From the NCBI GenBank assembly GCA_945861435.1, contig CAMAUX010000024.1:1-64000 (forward strand): 64,000 nt of DNA. The letters run 5' to 3'. Source of the stretch: Chthoniobacter flavus (GTDB lineage Bacteria; Verrucomicrobiota; Verrucomicrobiia; Chthoniobacterales; Chthoniobacteraceae). Below, one piece after another: positions 25,050 to 34,066 of the stretch; position 1 is the first letter of the stretch; every line of letters starts with the position of its first letter. The position numbers and the translations under genes were made by a program. The notes under the pieces are model-generated. The model was not told the DNA's origin. It did not search any database and saw nothing but the letters and a program-made list of their open reading frames with translations.

Positions 25050-26312
25050 CTAGGCCGATGCCAGTCCCTTGTCGCTGGCTCGCTTAGCCGCGTCGCAAAT
25101 TTGCTGTGCAAGAGCGAGGTCCAATCCGATGGCATCTGCGATGTCCTGTGCTTCCACCTCGACCAAGGTATCGAGACTGGCCATGCCTCCCTTGACCAGC
25201 AAGGTGGCCGTGGCCTGATCAATTCCTAGAGCCTCGCTGAGCTGGCGGGCGGCCTGCTGAACGCGGTTCTCGAAGATCTGTGTGGCAGTCTCATCTTTTT
25301 CGATGTTCACCTCCCAGCCTGCGAGTTTTGCGGTAAGTCGTGCGTTCTGGCCGCGCTTACCGATGGCGAGCGAAAGTTGGTCTTCGTCGACGCGGATTTG
25401 AACGACCCGGCGTGCTTCGTCCAGGGTGGCGCTTTTGATTTTTGCGGGCTTGAGGGCTTCAAGCACAAACTCCTTCACGTCGGCGCTCCATCGGATGATG
25501 TCGACCTTTTCGTTGTTGAGTTCGCGCACGATGTTCTTCACCCGCGAACCGCGCATGCCTACGCAGGCGCCCACGGGGTCCACCTTCTCGTTGGCGCTGT
25601 GGACGGCTATTTTGGTGCGGAAACCCGCCTCGCGAGCGATTCCTTTGATTTCCACTGTCCGGTCGGCGATTTCGCTGACCTCAGTTTCAAAAAGTCGGCG
25701 TACGAAGTTCGGGTGGCTGCGGGAGATGATGATCTCCGGGCCGCGCATGCCATTTTCCACCGCCACCACGTAAGCGCGGATCCTGTCTCCGATGTTGTAG
25801 TCTTCGGTCTGCACGCGTTCGCGGGATGGCATGACGGCCTCGAACTTGCCGAGGTCCACGATGACGTCGGAGCGCTCAAATCTGCGCACTGTGCCGCTGA
25901 CGATTTCGCCGGCCCTGTCCTTGAACTCGTCGTAGATCATCTCCTTCTCGGCCTGACGGATGCGCTGCATCATGGCCTGTTTGGCGGTCTGGGCGGCGAT
26001 GCGGCCAAAGTTCTTCGGGGTGACTTCGACTTCCACCTCTTGGGCGAGTTCCGCATCGGACCGGATCCGGCGTGCTGCAGTGAGGCTGATTTCGTCGTGC
26101 TTGTTCTGAACTTTCTCGACGACGATCAGTTTTGCCACAGCCCGGATGGCGCCAGTTTTGGGGTCGATATCGCAACGCAGATCGCGTCCGGCGTCCACCG
26201 ACTTCTTGGCGGCGGAAACCAGGGCGTTCTGGACAGCTTCGACGAGCACCTCGCGCTTGATTCCCTTCTCGCGCTCGAGGTAGTCCAACATCGCAATAAA
26301 TTCTGCATTCAT
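25050..26312 (-). CDS. nusA: Transcription termination/antitermination factor NusA
   Basis: A 420-residue NusA: N-terminal RNA polymerase-binding domain (MNAEFIAMLDYLEREKGIKREVL), S1 domain (EIVSGTVRRFERSDVIVDLGKFEAVMP), KH1 and KH2 (VGACVGMRGSRVKNIVRELNNEKVDI; LAIGKRGQNARLTAKLAG), and a single C-terminal acidic helix-hairpin domain (GIDQATATLLVKGGMASLDTLVEV). The frame extends upstream but ATG 26312 starts the family pattern. rimP, which usually precedes nusA, is not present; instead the next gene is divergent. A predicted promoter and an intrinsic terminator lie in its leader. Confidence 0.96.
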   Translation of the reverse strand: MNAEFIAMLDYLEREKGIKREVLVEAVQNALVSAAKKSVDAGRDLRCDIDPKTGAIRAVAKLIVVEKVQNKHDEISLTAARRIRSDAELAQEVEVEVTPKNFGRIAAQTAKQAMMQRIRQAEKEMIYDEFKDRAGEIVSGTVRRFERSDVIVDLGKFEAVMPSRERVQTEDYNIGDRIRAYVVAVENGMRGPEIIISRSHPNFVRRLFETEVSEIADRTVEIKGIAREAGFRTKIAVHSANEKVDPVGACVGMRGSRVKNIVRELNNEKVDIIRWSADVKEFVLEALKPAKIKSATLDEARRVVQIRVDEDQLSLAIGKRGQNARLTAKLAGWEVNIEKDETATQIFENRVQQAARQLSEALGIDQATATLLVKGGMASLDTLVEVEAQDIADAIGLDLALAQQICDAAKRASDKGLASA

Positions 26313-26345
26313 AGGTAGATGCGTTCCAACGCAACCTCTGGGGAC

Positions 26346-26372
26346 AAAAAAAAGTGGGCTGCAAACCCACTT
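26346..26372 (-). terminator. Intrinsic terminator in the nusA leader (possible attenuator)
   Basis: On the minus strand: AAGTGGG, seven-base loop, CCCACTT, merging into a run of eight T. This is a canonical Rho-independent terminator. It lies 33 bases upstream of the nusA start codon and downstream of the predicted promoter at 26398-26426, with no minus-strand gene before it, so it cannot be ending another gene's transcript. See findings. Confidence 0.8.
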
Positions 26373-26397
26373 CCTCAAGACCCGGAGAGTGGCGGGA

Positions 26398-26426
26398 AAT
26401 GTAGGGGCGCTGTAAACAACCGTCAA
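26398..26426 (-). promoter_or_regulatory. Sigma70-type promoter of the nusA operon
   Basis: On the minus strand: -35 TTGACG (26421-26426), exactly 17 bases of spacer, -10 TACATT (26398-26403). This gives 5/6 and 4/6 matches with ideal spacing. Transcription would begin near 26391, about 80 bases upstream of nusA. Confidence 0.6.
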
Positions 26427-26611
26427 GGACAGAAAGCCGGAGGCGGGGATGCTCCGGTGGGATTGCTGAAAAGCAGTGTAAGTACGGGGACAGGGATCTT
26501 TTAGATGTGAATGATGCACAAAGGCGGACCGCTTTCAGCTCTTCCAAACGGGGGCCGCTCTTGCTCCGGGGCCTTGCGCAGGGGGGCAGATTTTGAGAGG
26601 GTCTCCTTCCC

Positions 26612-28330
26612 GTGGAATCCGCCTACCGTCATCACCGATCGCCTGAGAAGAAGTCGGCGGTTCGGAAGTGGGCCCTCATTGCGGGCTTGGCGGTGATGCT
26701 CGCGTTCGGTTCCAAGCCTGCCTATCGGGCTGTGAAGGGCTGGAGGGCGCGTCAGTTGGCGTCGCAGGTGGAGGAGTTGATTGGGCAGAGGCTGCTGGAC
26801 GAGGCTGCGCAGAAAGCCCGCGCGGCGTACCAACTCAAGGCGACCGAGCCCTTGGTGATTCGCGCGGTTGCGCGGGCGGAGAGCGCGAACGGGCGCTCCC
26901 CGTCAGCGCTGGCGTTTTGGAAGCAACTTCGGGAGATGGGGGCGATGGAGACAGAGGACTGGCGGAAGTTGGTGGAGGATCTGCTGCGCGCTGGGGCGTT
27001 GTTGGTGGCGGATCAGGAGCTCAAAGATTTTCTCGAGAAGCGTCCGGCTGATGTGACTGCGCTGCGGCTTGCCTCCCAGCTTTCGGCGCGGCTGGGGCGA
27101 GCGGAAAATGCGATGGAGCTCGCTCAGAGGGCTTTCGAAGTCGAACCTGAGAACCGGGATGGGAAGTTGCTGGTGGCGCTGCTCAAGGCCGAGTCGGCGG
27201 TGCCGGATATTCGCAGTGGCGGGGTTGCTTTGTTGCTGGAGCTAGCTGGGGAGCCGAACAAGCACGGGTTGGACGCGCTAACGGCGCTCAGCCGACGCAG
27301 GGACCTGACAACGGCACAGCTTGAGCCGTTGGTTGGGTTGGTTCGTGCCAATCCCGAGGCGAGCGATGAACAACGTCTGGTGGGAGTTGAGATCGCGCTG
27401 CGGTTGCACGAGGATCAGGCTGAGGAGATTCTAAGGAAGGCGGTGGAGGAGGCGATGCAGGGGGCGCCGGAGAGGCGGCGTGCACTGGGGACGTGGCTTA
27501 ATCAGCGTAAACGTTTTGAGGCTGCGCTGGGGCTGGTATCAGAGAAGGAGGCTTTCGGGCGCAAGGACCTGCTGTTGGTGCGTCTGGACGCGATGGCGGC
27601 GCTCAACCAGTGGGAGGGGGTGAAGCAGATCCTCAAACGGCGGGACGTGCCCTTGGACGAGGTGTACCGGGAGCTTTTCCTTGCTCGTTGTGCAATGGAG
27701 CAGGGGGAGAACAGCAAGGCGGACTTGCACTGGCGGCGGGCGCATCTGGCGGGTGCGGCCTCCCCTGAGCACGCGTGGTTTGTGGCGAGCTATGCAGAAC
27801 GCCTTGGGCAGACAGAGCAAGCGGAGGTTGCGTACCGTTCCCTCACCACGAAGGCAACCACTGCCCGCGCAGCCTACGAGGCTTTGCTGCGCATGGCGGG
27901 TAAACGGCAGGATGTGGGAGCTCTGTGGGGGTTGCTTCGTGCGATGCGCGAGCGCTGGCCGGGGGATACGGCGGTGGAGAACGATTACGCTTACTTCAGC
28001 CTGCTCAAGGAGACTGACGTGGACGCGGCTTTCCGTTCCGCCCAGCGCTTGGTGCAGGCGGATCCTAGCAGCCTCCCTCATCGTACCACGCTTGCACTGG
28101 CGCTGCTGCGTCTTGGGCAACCTGTGGTGGCGCTCTCAGTTTACGAGGGGCTCAAGATACCTTGGGATCAGGTGCCTGGGAGTCAGCGCTCCGTGTATGC
28201 GGCGGTTTTGAGTGCGAATGGCAAGGTGGAGGAGGCGCGGACTGAGTTGCGAGGGATCCGGGTGGAGGAGTTGAGGCCGGAGGAGCGTAAACTATTGGAG
28301 GCTCTGGGGTCGGCGGCTGGGCAGGGGTAG
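26612..28330 (+). CDS. TPR-rich membrane-anchored protein
   Basis: A 572-residue protein starting with GTG. One N-terminal membrane helix (about residues 19-33, KWALIAGLAVMLAFG) follows a basic cytoplasmic tail, so most of the chain is probably periplasmic. The rest is helical tetratricopeptide-like repeats: several segments show the spacing of A-x-L-x-L-A-x-x (ALRLASQLSARLGRAENAMELAQRAFEVEP; AYFSLLKETDVDAAFRSAQRLVQADP). No catalytic motif. It is divergent from nusA and shares the 300-base gap with it. Likely a scaffold; specific role unknown. Confidence 0.75.
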   Translation: MESAYRHHRSPEKKSAVRKWALIAGLAVMLAFGSKPAYRAVKGWRARQLASQVEELIGQRLLDEAAQKARAAYQLKATEPLVIRAVARAESANGRSPSALAFWKQLREMGAMETEDWRKLVEDLLRAGALLVADQELKDFLEKRPADVTALRLASQLSARLGRAENAMELAQRAFEVEPENRDGKLLVALLKAESAVPDIRSGGVALLLELAGEPNKHGLDALTALSRRRDLTTAQLEPLVGLVRANPEASDEQRLVGVEIALRLHEDQAEEILRKAVEEAMQGAPERRRALGTWLNQRKRFEAALGLVSEKEAFGRKDLLLVRLDAMAALNQWEGVKQILKRRDVPLDEVYRELFLARCAMEQGENSKADLHWRRAHLAGAASPEHAWFVASYAERLGQTEQAEVAYRSLTTKATTARAAYEALLRMAGKRQDVGALWGLLRAMRERWPGDTAVENDYAYFSLLKETDVDAAFRSAQRLVQADPSSLPHRTTLALALLRLGQPVVALSVYEGLKIPWDQVPGSQRSVYAAVLSANGKVEEARTELRGIRVEELRPEERKLLEALGSAAGQG

Positions 28331-28462
28331 GAGTCGGTGCGTATGGTGAGGTGGGTGGTCATGTGACCTCCCTGATTCGTCCCGATGGCACGTTCAGTAA
28401 GCTGTCGGGTCCTTGTTGATCGACGGGAGATGGCGCCTAGGAAGAGGTTCAAAGTCTTCTCC

Positions 28463-29170
28463 ATGAAAACACTTCAACCTGTCTCTGTGTGTCCGCCTGC
28501 GATCGCCCAAGTCAACGTCCCCTCCGTTGCACGTCTGCTTCTGGTGGATGACCATCCGGTTTACCGTCACGGTTTGGCGCAGTTGCTGGCGCAGGAGCCA
28601 GACTTGGAGGTGGCTGGCGAGGTCGGCGACTCGCAGGCTGCACTGGCGGCTGTGCGTGAGTTGACGCCAGATGCAGTGGTGGTGGACCTGTCGATGCCGA
28701 TGACCAATGGGGTGCAATGGGTGCGCGAGTTGCGCGGGGCGGGGGAGGAAGTGCCGGTGGTGATGCTTTCGATGCACGACACCTCCCAGCACGCGGTTGG
28801 AGCGCTGCAGGCGGGAGCCGGCGCTTATGTGATCAAGCACGAGCCCTTTGAATTGATCCTTGCCGCGGTCCGCGCGGTTCTCAAGGGCGAGCGTTACCTG
28901 AGTCCTCGATTCCGCGATCAGTTGGCATTTCGCAACTTTGTGAGCAAGCCCGGTGGCGGAGTTGCGGTGGATCGACTGTCGGAGCGCGAGTTGGAGGTGC
29001 TGCGCTTTTTGGGTGCTGGCTTTAGCACGAGGGAGATTGCGAGCACACTAAGTTTGAGTGCGAAGACCGTGGAGACCCATCGGGCGCACATCAAGGACAA
29101 GCTGCGTTTGCGCGACAGTGCGGAGATGGTGCGCTTTGCCATCGACTGGCTGGGGCAGCAGCAGTTGTAG
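28463..29170 (+). CDS. NarL/FixJ-family response regulator
   Basis: A 235-residue response regulator. Receiver: LLVDDHPVYR with the acidic pair, VVVDLSMPMTNG with the phosphorylated aspartate, VVMLSMHD, and GAYVIKHEP with the conserved lysine. Output: LuxR-type helix-turn-helix (LSERELEVLRFLGAGFSTREIASTLSLSAKTVETHRAHI). Start ATG 28463 chosen; ATG 28385 in frame would add 26 unlikely residues. No histidine kinase lies nearby, so it is an orphan regulator here. Confidence 0.9.
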   Translation: MKTLQPVSVCPPAIAQVNVPSVARLLLVDDHPVYRHGLAQLLAQEPDLEVAGEVGDSQAALAAVRELTPDAVVVDLSMPMTNGVQWVRELRGAGEEVPVVMLSMHDTSQHAVGALQAGAGAYVIKHEPFELILAAVRAVLKGERYLSPRFRDQLAFRNFVSKPGGGVAVDRLSERELEVLRFLGAGFSTREIASTLSLSAKTVETHRAHIKDKLRLRDSAEMVRFAIDWLGQQQL

Positions 29171-29230
29171 AATCCGCCTCATGAGCGCTTCGGGGGGCCG
29201 TGCCTGGTCGCAGTGACGAAGAGTGGATTC

Positions 29231-29533
29231 ATGGATGTTCAGGAGCTTTCTCAGGAGGTTGCCTTCTGCAGGCGAATCGCGACGGAAATCGCGGAGGCTG
29301 GCAGCTGTACGCTGGCGTTCAGGGATCTGGCCCAGTTCGGGTACGTTGGGAAATGGAGGCCGGGACTCGAGGCATTTGCCGACAGGCATGGATGGACCTT
29401 GGATCTGGATACGACGAGCGAGCGCGTACGGTTGCGCCGGATTGATGCGAGGACCCGGGTCGTCTCCATCTGGCGACGCCGCGAATCTTCGGGTCTTTGT
29501 GTTTGCTCAGGCGGGTCCGTGACGCATGAATAA
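29231..29533 (+). CDS. Hypothetical small protein
   Basis: A 100-residue protein (MDVQELSQEVAFCRRIATEI...). Soluble, mixed alpha/beta appearance, with a basic C-terminal part. I do not recognise it. An upstream GTG at 29213 is also in frame. It overlaps the next small gene by eight bases, which supports both being real and co-transcribed. It follows the response regulator by 60 bases. Confidence 0.5.
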   Translation: MDVQELSQEVAFCRRIATEIAEAGSCTLAFRDLAQFGYVGKWRPGLEAFADRHGWTLDLDTTSERVRLRRIDARTRVVSIWRRRESSGLCVCSGGSVTHE

Positions 29534-29789
29534 GGTGGGGGCGTTGTGTCAGGTCGAGGTCCGACCTATGAGTGGTGTTTGCTGGGAGGTCTGTGTGGAT
29601 GGGATTGAGCGGGCCCAGTTTGAGGGGATTGAGCATGCGGTCAGTTATGCGCTGCAGCAGGTGCGGGGATGTGATGCGCTGATCGCCGTGCACGGCCACA
29701 CGCCCCAGTTGATTGCGATCGACAACCGATGTTTCATCCCTGCAAGGCCGCCCGTTGCGGGGGTTGAATATTCCCCGATGCCCGGATAA
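29526..29789 (+). CDS. Hypothetical small protein (DUF2188-like pattern)
   Basis: An 87-residue protein. The central part (WEVCVDGIERAQFEGIEHAVSYAL, then CDALIAVHGHTPQLIAI) resembles the strand-helix-strand of small DUF2188-type proteins, where a dG, an alanine-rich helix and a final VHG stretch recur. This is a weak resemblance. It overlaps the preceding hypothetical gene and precedes the lipoprotein gene by 12 bases. Confidence 0.45.
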   Translation: MNKVGALCQVEVRPMSGVCWEVCVDGIERAQFEGIEHAVSYALQQVRGCDALIAVHGHTPQLIAIDNRCFIPARPPVAGVEYSPMPG

Positions 29790-29801
29790 GGGTGTCAGGT
29801 G

Positions 29802-30698
29802 ATGACACGAGAAACGCTCAGTACGTTGTTGGCGGTCGCGTTGTTATTGTTGTGTGCGGGGTGTCGCCGCGGGCCGGGATCTGATGGCTCAGCGCAGGAA
29901 CGCGAGGCGGGCGCAAACAGCACGGTTGCGGCCGGGGATCCTTCCGTAGGGGATCGCCGGGTGGCTTTGAGGGAATTGCCCGATTCCCGCTTCCCTGTGG
30001 GAGGCGCGGGCGATCCGAATGTCGGGACTGCGACGGCTGCGAGCGTGGGTGGAGACGGAATTCCTGCGCAGTTGCTGGCGGGTGATCAGGCCTATGAAGG
30101 ATGGTTCAAGCGCCATGGGCTTGACCTGAAGGATCCTAGGATGCTGGACGCGGATCCCGATGGGGATGGTTTCACCAATCGGGAGGAGTTTTTGGCAGAC
30201 ACGGACCCCCGGGATGCGAATTCGCGGCCTGGAATCCACAAGACCTTGCGGCTTAAGGAGTACAAGGAGGTGAGGGTTCCGCTTCTGCTGGAGTCGGTGA
30301 ACGGCAACACCGCGAGGATCCGGTTGCTGGAGGCTGAGGCCCAGAGAAGTGTGACTGTGGAGGCTGGACAGACGGTGCACGGGATGCGGGTGCTCAAGGT
30401 TTTGGAGACGCATGAGAGCGACAAGAGCGGCCAGATGATGGACCGCTCGCGGGTGGAGCTCATGGATTCGGAGGCCAAGGTGCGCGTGATTCTCGTGAAG
30501 GACATGCCTTCGCGCAGCGCTGCTTCGCACGCGGTGCTTGTTGCGCCGGATGGGGTGGAAATTCTGGTGCGTCAGGGGGAGGACTTTGCTGATCCGACCC
30601 GGGCCGGCACGAGTTACCGCGTGATCGACCTGCGTGCGGAGCAGGCGGTGGTGCGTGAGCTCTCCTCGGGTGAGACGCTCACCATTCCCTTGAGGTAG
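29802..30698 (+). CDS. Lipoprotein with thrombospondin type 3-like calcium repeat
   Basis: A 298-residue secreted protein with a lipoprotein signal (TLLAVALLLLCAGC, lipobox CAGC with preceding Leu). Residues around 110-140 have the calcium loop DADPDGDGFTNREEFLADTDP, a type 3 thrombospondin-like/Verrucomicrobial surface motif; the rest is two beta-rich segments. The pattern D-x-DGDGF...TDP..S-P followed by a beta domain is common in pilus-associated proteins of this phylum, but I cannot assign it to a named family. GTG 29799 is an alternative start. Confidence 0.7.
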   Translation: MTRETLSTLLAVALLLLCAGCRRGPGSDGSAQEREAGANSTVAAGDPSVGDRRVALRELPDSRFPVGGAGDPNVGTATAASVGGDGIPAQLLAGDQAYEGWFKRHGLDLKDPRMLDADPDGDGFTNREEFLADTDPRDANSRPGIHKTLRLKEYKEVRVPLLLESVNGNTARIRLLEAEAQRSVTVEAGQTVHGMRVLKVLETHESDKSGQMMDRSRVELMDSEAKVRVILVKDMPSRSAASHAVLVAPDGVEILVRQGEDFADPTRAGTSYRVIDLRAEQAVVRELSSGETLTIPLR

Positions 30699-30796
30699 AG
30701 GGCCTCTACATTTGCAGCTTTCGCCCGGGTGTGGGTGGGTGCGGAGGAGAGCTTTCGCTCGACTCCGGGACTTTCTTGGCTATCCAAGAGCGCCCT

Positions 30797-32593
30797 ATGT
30801 TTTGGACTGAAGACGTCGCCGCAAAGTGTTCCGGGGCACAGATCATCAACGACTCGAAGACGCCTTCGGGCAGGGTGCACGTGGGTGCTCTGAGGGGTGT
30901 GCTCATTCACGATGCGATTTTCCGGACGCTGAGGGAGAAGGGGGTGGAGGCGCGCTATTTTTTCGGGGTGGACGACTACGACCCGCTCGATGAGATCCCG
31001 GCGGGGAAGGGGGAGCACTTTGAGAAGTTTCTTGGGCAACCCCTGTGCAACGTGCCGCCGCCCGATGGTTCAGCCGCGAGCGACATGGCCGAGCATTACA
31101 TTGGCGAATTTTTCGAGGTGTTCGAGGAGCTGGGGGTGCGGGTGGAGAAGTACCGGATGCGGGACGTGTATCGTTCGGGGCGATTCAACGCGGCGATCGA
31201 CACGATCCTTCGCGCGGCGCCCACGGTGCGTCGGGTGTACAAGGAGGTGAGCAATTCCGACCGGCATGAAACGTGGTTCCCGTTCCAGACGATCTGTGAG
31301 CAGTGCGGTCGCATTGGGACCACGGAAGTGTACGCCTACGATGGTGAGCGGGTGAGTTATCGGTGTCGTCCGGACATGGTGAAATGGGCGCGCGGGTGCG
31401 GCTATGAGGGCGCCACGTCTCCGTTCGACGGTCGTGGGAAACTTCCGTGGAAGCTGGAGTGGGTGGCGAAGTGGGTGACATTTCCGGTCACCATCGAGGG
31501 GGCGGGGAAGGACCATTCCACCAAGGGCGGCTCGCGCGACGTGTCTGCGGCCTGTCTGCGTGCGATTTTTGGTAAGGAGCCGCCGTTAAACGTCCCCTAC
31601 GAGTTCTTTCTCGTGGGCGGGGCGAAGATGAGTTCCTCGCGGGGGGTTGGTGCGAGTGCGCGCGACATGGCCAACCTTCTTCCGCCCGAGGTGCTGCGTT
31701 TTCTGATGACGCGTACGAAGCCCAATTCGCCCGTGAATTTCGACGTGCACGAGGAGGGGATTATTAAGCTCTTCAACGAGTTCGACCGTTATCAACTGCG
31801 TGCCACCACCGGCCAGGGGACCCCCGACGAGGGGTGCGTGTATCGGTTGGCCGAACTGACACCGGAGGGGGCGTACTTCAACGCCAATTTCCAACTCGTG
31901 ACAGCCCTTGTTCAGATGCCTCACCTCGATGTGGTGGAGCAGGTGACCAAGCGCAAGGGGAGCGCGTTGACTCCCGTGGAGCAGCGGCATCTCGACCAGC
32001 GCATCGCTGCCGCACGGATGTGGGTGGAGCATTACGCCAGCGAAGAGGAGAAGACGCGCCTGCAGGAGGTGATTCCCACACGGGCCGCCGAACTCGGGTG
32101 CGCTCAGAGGGCGTTCCTTCGTCAGTTGGCTGAATCACTGGATGGCGTTTCGTGGGAGGACGACGCGCTCCAGAGCAGGATTTTTGAGGTCGCGCGGCTT
32201 ACCCCCATTGAGCAACCACAGGCGTTTCGGGCGATCTACCGTGTGCTTCTTGACCGCGAGTCGGGACCAAAGGCGGGCAATCTGCTGGCGTTCCTGGAAC
32301 CCGGTTTTGTGCGGACGCGCTTTCAGGAGCTTGCGGTGGAGGAGGTCGCGTTTTGGAGGGAGACAGCGGTGAGCGAGACGGAGCTTCAGGATTGGCTGGC
32401 GAAGCAGGGGGAGAAGATCGAGTCGGTGGATTGGCAGTTGCGCCAGAATGGGAGCGTTTTCTGCGTCGAGTACTTGGCGGTGTTCAAGGATGGGAAGCGT
32501 CAGCTCAAACGATTGATGGTGGAGGGGCAACCGGCCGAGGACTGGCCCCGGACGCTCATCGCCGGGCTTCCTTCCTCGGGCTCCATCTCCTGA
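30797..32593 (+). CDS. lysS: Class I lysyl-tRNA synthetase
   Basis: A 598-residue class I LysRS, the archaeal-type enzyme unrelated to the usual bacterial class II LysRS. Class I signatures: TPSGRVHVGALRG (HIGH-type, HVGA 28-31) and GGAKMSSSRG (KMSSS 277-281). Four cysteines (C167, C170, C190, C201) form a probable zinc site. Start ATG 30797 (MFWTEDVAAKCSG) is preferred over the upstream 22 codons. Class I LysRS is known from archaea, spirochaetes, alphaproteobacteria and some others. No class II lysS is in the window. Confidence 0.9.
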   Translation: MFWTEDVAAKCSGAQIINDSKTPSGRVHVGALRGVLIHDAIFRTLREKGVEARYFFGVDDYDPLDEIPAGKGEHFEKFLGQPLCNVPPPDGSAASDMAEHYIGEFFEVFEELGVRVEKYRMRDVYRSGRFNAAIDTILRAAPTVRRVYKEVSNSDRHETWFPFQTICEQCGRIGTTEVYAYDGERVSYRCRPDMVKWARGCGYEGATSPFDGRGKLPWKLEWVAKWVTFPVTIEGAGKDHSTKGGSRDVSAACLRAIFGKEPPLNVPYEFFLVGGAKMSSSRGVGASARDMANLLPPEVLRFLMTRTKPNSPVNFDVHEEGIIKLFNEFDRYQLRATTGQGTPDEGCVYRLAELTPEGAYFNANFQLVTALVQMPHLDVVEQVTKRKGSALTPVEQRHLDQRIAAARMWVEHYASEEEKTRLQEVIPTRAAELGCAQRAFLRQLAESLDGVSWEDDALQSRIFEVARLTPIEQPQAFRAIYRVLLDRESGPKAGNLLAFLEPGFVRTRFQELAVEEVAFWRETAVSETELQDWLAKQGEKIESVDWQLRQNGSVFCVEYLAVFKDGKRQLKRLMVEGQPAEDWPRTLIAGLPSSGSIS

Positions 32594-32687
32594 GTACGCA
32601 ACCCGCCCTTGGATTTTTGCTTAAGTCCCGCAAGGCAAAGGCGGCCCTTGGAATGCGCTCAACAATAGGCTAGAAGGCGCATCACCC

Positions 32688-33164
32688 ATGGAAAACGACC
32701 ATATAGAGCAGGGTACGCTCGAGGATTTGCCGCAGATGACCGATCTGTTGGTGGACCTTTTCACTCAGGAAGCCGATTTCACTCCGGACCGAGTGAAGCA
32801 GATGCGTGGCCTGCGCCTGATTCTGGAACAACCCAGCCGGGGACGAATTTTTGTGCTGCGGCACAACGGTCACATTGTGGGGATGATCAATCTGCTTTTT
32901 ACGATCAGCACGGCCGAGGGCGGCTTCGTGATTTTGCTCGAGGACGTGATTGTGAAGCGGGACTGCCGTGGGATGGGTTTCGGCGGAACGCTGCTGCGCC
33001 ATGCGGTGGAGTATGCGCGCAAGAAGGACTTTCTGCGGATCACCCTGCTCACGGACCGCATCAACGCGCACGGCACGCGCTTCTTCAAGGCGCATGGGTT
33101 TAGCGAGTCGGCGATGATCCCGATGCGGTTGGTGCTTTCCACGGCTGCCGCGAAAAGCGAATGA
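32688..33164 (+). CDS. GNAT family N-acetyltransferase
   Basis: A 158-residue GNAT protein. The acetyl-CoA site is in VIVKRDCRGMGFGGTLLRHAVEYA (R-G-M-G-F-G-G), preceded by the beta strand FVILLEDV and followed by ITLLTDRINAHGTRFFKAHGF, which is the usual C-terminal pattern. Substrate unknown. Its stop overlaps the larB start by four bases (ATGA). Confidence 0.85.
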   Translation: MENDHIEQGTLEDLPQMTDLLVDLFTQEADFTPDRVKQMRGLRLILEQPSRGRIFVLRHNGHIVGMINLLFTISTAEGGFVILLEDVIVKRDCRGMGFGGTLLRHAVEYARKKDFLRITLLTDRINAHGTRFFKAHGFSESAMIPMRLVLSTAAAKSE

Positions 33165-33853
33165 GCGATCCGGCGACGGTGCACCTCGGTTATGCGAGGG
33201 TCGACGTCGACCGGCGTCGTCGTTGCGGGTTGCCGGAGGTGGTATTCGGACAGGGAAAGACGCCTGAAGAGGTGCTTGGGATTGCGCAGGTGCTCGTGGA
33301 GCGTGAGGGGTTGCTGCTCGTGAGCCGCGCCCGGGACGAGCAGTTTGCCGCCGTGCAGTCGCAGTTTCCGGATGCGGTTTGGCATTCGCGGGCGCGTTGC
33401 ATCGTGGTGGAGCGGCGGCCGTGGGAGAAGATCGGCGGGCAGGTGGCGGTCGTGTGCGCGGGCACCTCGGACCTGCCTGTGGCGGAAGAGGCGGCGGTGA
33501 CGTTGGAGTTGTTTGGCAATGTGGTCGAACGGATCAGCGACGTGGGTGTGGCGGGGATCCATCGGTTGCTTGCCGAGCGGGAGCGCATCGAGGGGTGCAA
33601 CGTGATTGTGGTAGTGGCGGGGATGGAGGGGGCGCTTCCCAGTGCGGTGGCGGGCTTGGTCAGCAAGCCGATTGTGGCGGTGCCCACCTCGGTGGGATAC
33701 GGGGCGAGTTTTGGGGGCCTGGCGGCGTTGCTGGGGATGCTCAACAGTTGCGGGAGCGGGGTGACGGTTGTGAACATCGACAACGGGTTCGGCGCGGCCT
33801 ATGCGGCGGCCACGATCAACCGGCAGATTCATCTGGCTCGGGGTGGATTTTAG
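33161..33853 (+). CDS. larB: LarB family nickel-pincer cofactor biosynthesis protein
   Basis: A 230-residue LarB (AIR carboxylase-like fold). LarB carboxylates and hydrolyses nicotinic acid adenine dinucleotide in the first step of the nickel-pincer nucleotide cofactor. Seen: ARCIVVER, VAVVCAGTSDLPVAEEAAVT, NVIVVVAGMEGALPSAVAGLV and PTSVGYGASFGGLAALLGMLNSC, all typical. larC, larE and larA are not in the window. Its ATGA overlap with an acetyltransferase is unusual context. Confidence 0.88.
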   Translation: MSDPATVHLGYARVDVDRRRRCGLPEVVFGQGKTPEEVLGIAQVLVEREGLLLVSRARDEQFAAVQSQFPDAVWHSRARCIVVERRPWEKIGGQVAVVCAGTSDLPVAEEAAVTLELFGNVVERISDVGVAGIHRLLAERERIEGCNVIVVVAGMEGALPSAVAGLVSKPIVAVPTSVGYGASFGGLAALLGMLNSCGSGVTVVNIDNGFGAAYAAATINRQIHLARGGF

Positions 33854-34066
33854 GTCTGGGGATTATTGGTCGGAAACTGTTTTCGCGCCCGGTGCATCGG
33901 AAGCGGCCGGACGTCGAACGGGAGCCGGTGGGAAGGAGGTCTGGACGACTTTGTGGATCAGGGGGCGAAAGCCGCAGTTCGCAGTCGTTTGAACGCATGT
34001 GGATGACGACGTTCTCGACAGCTTCGGTGCCGGTAAGATCAACAGGGCACGGACATACCCAAAGTG

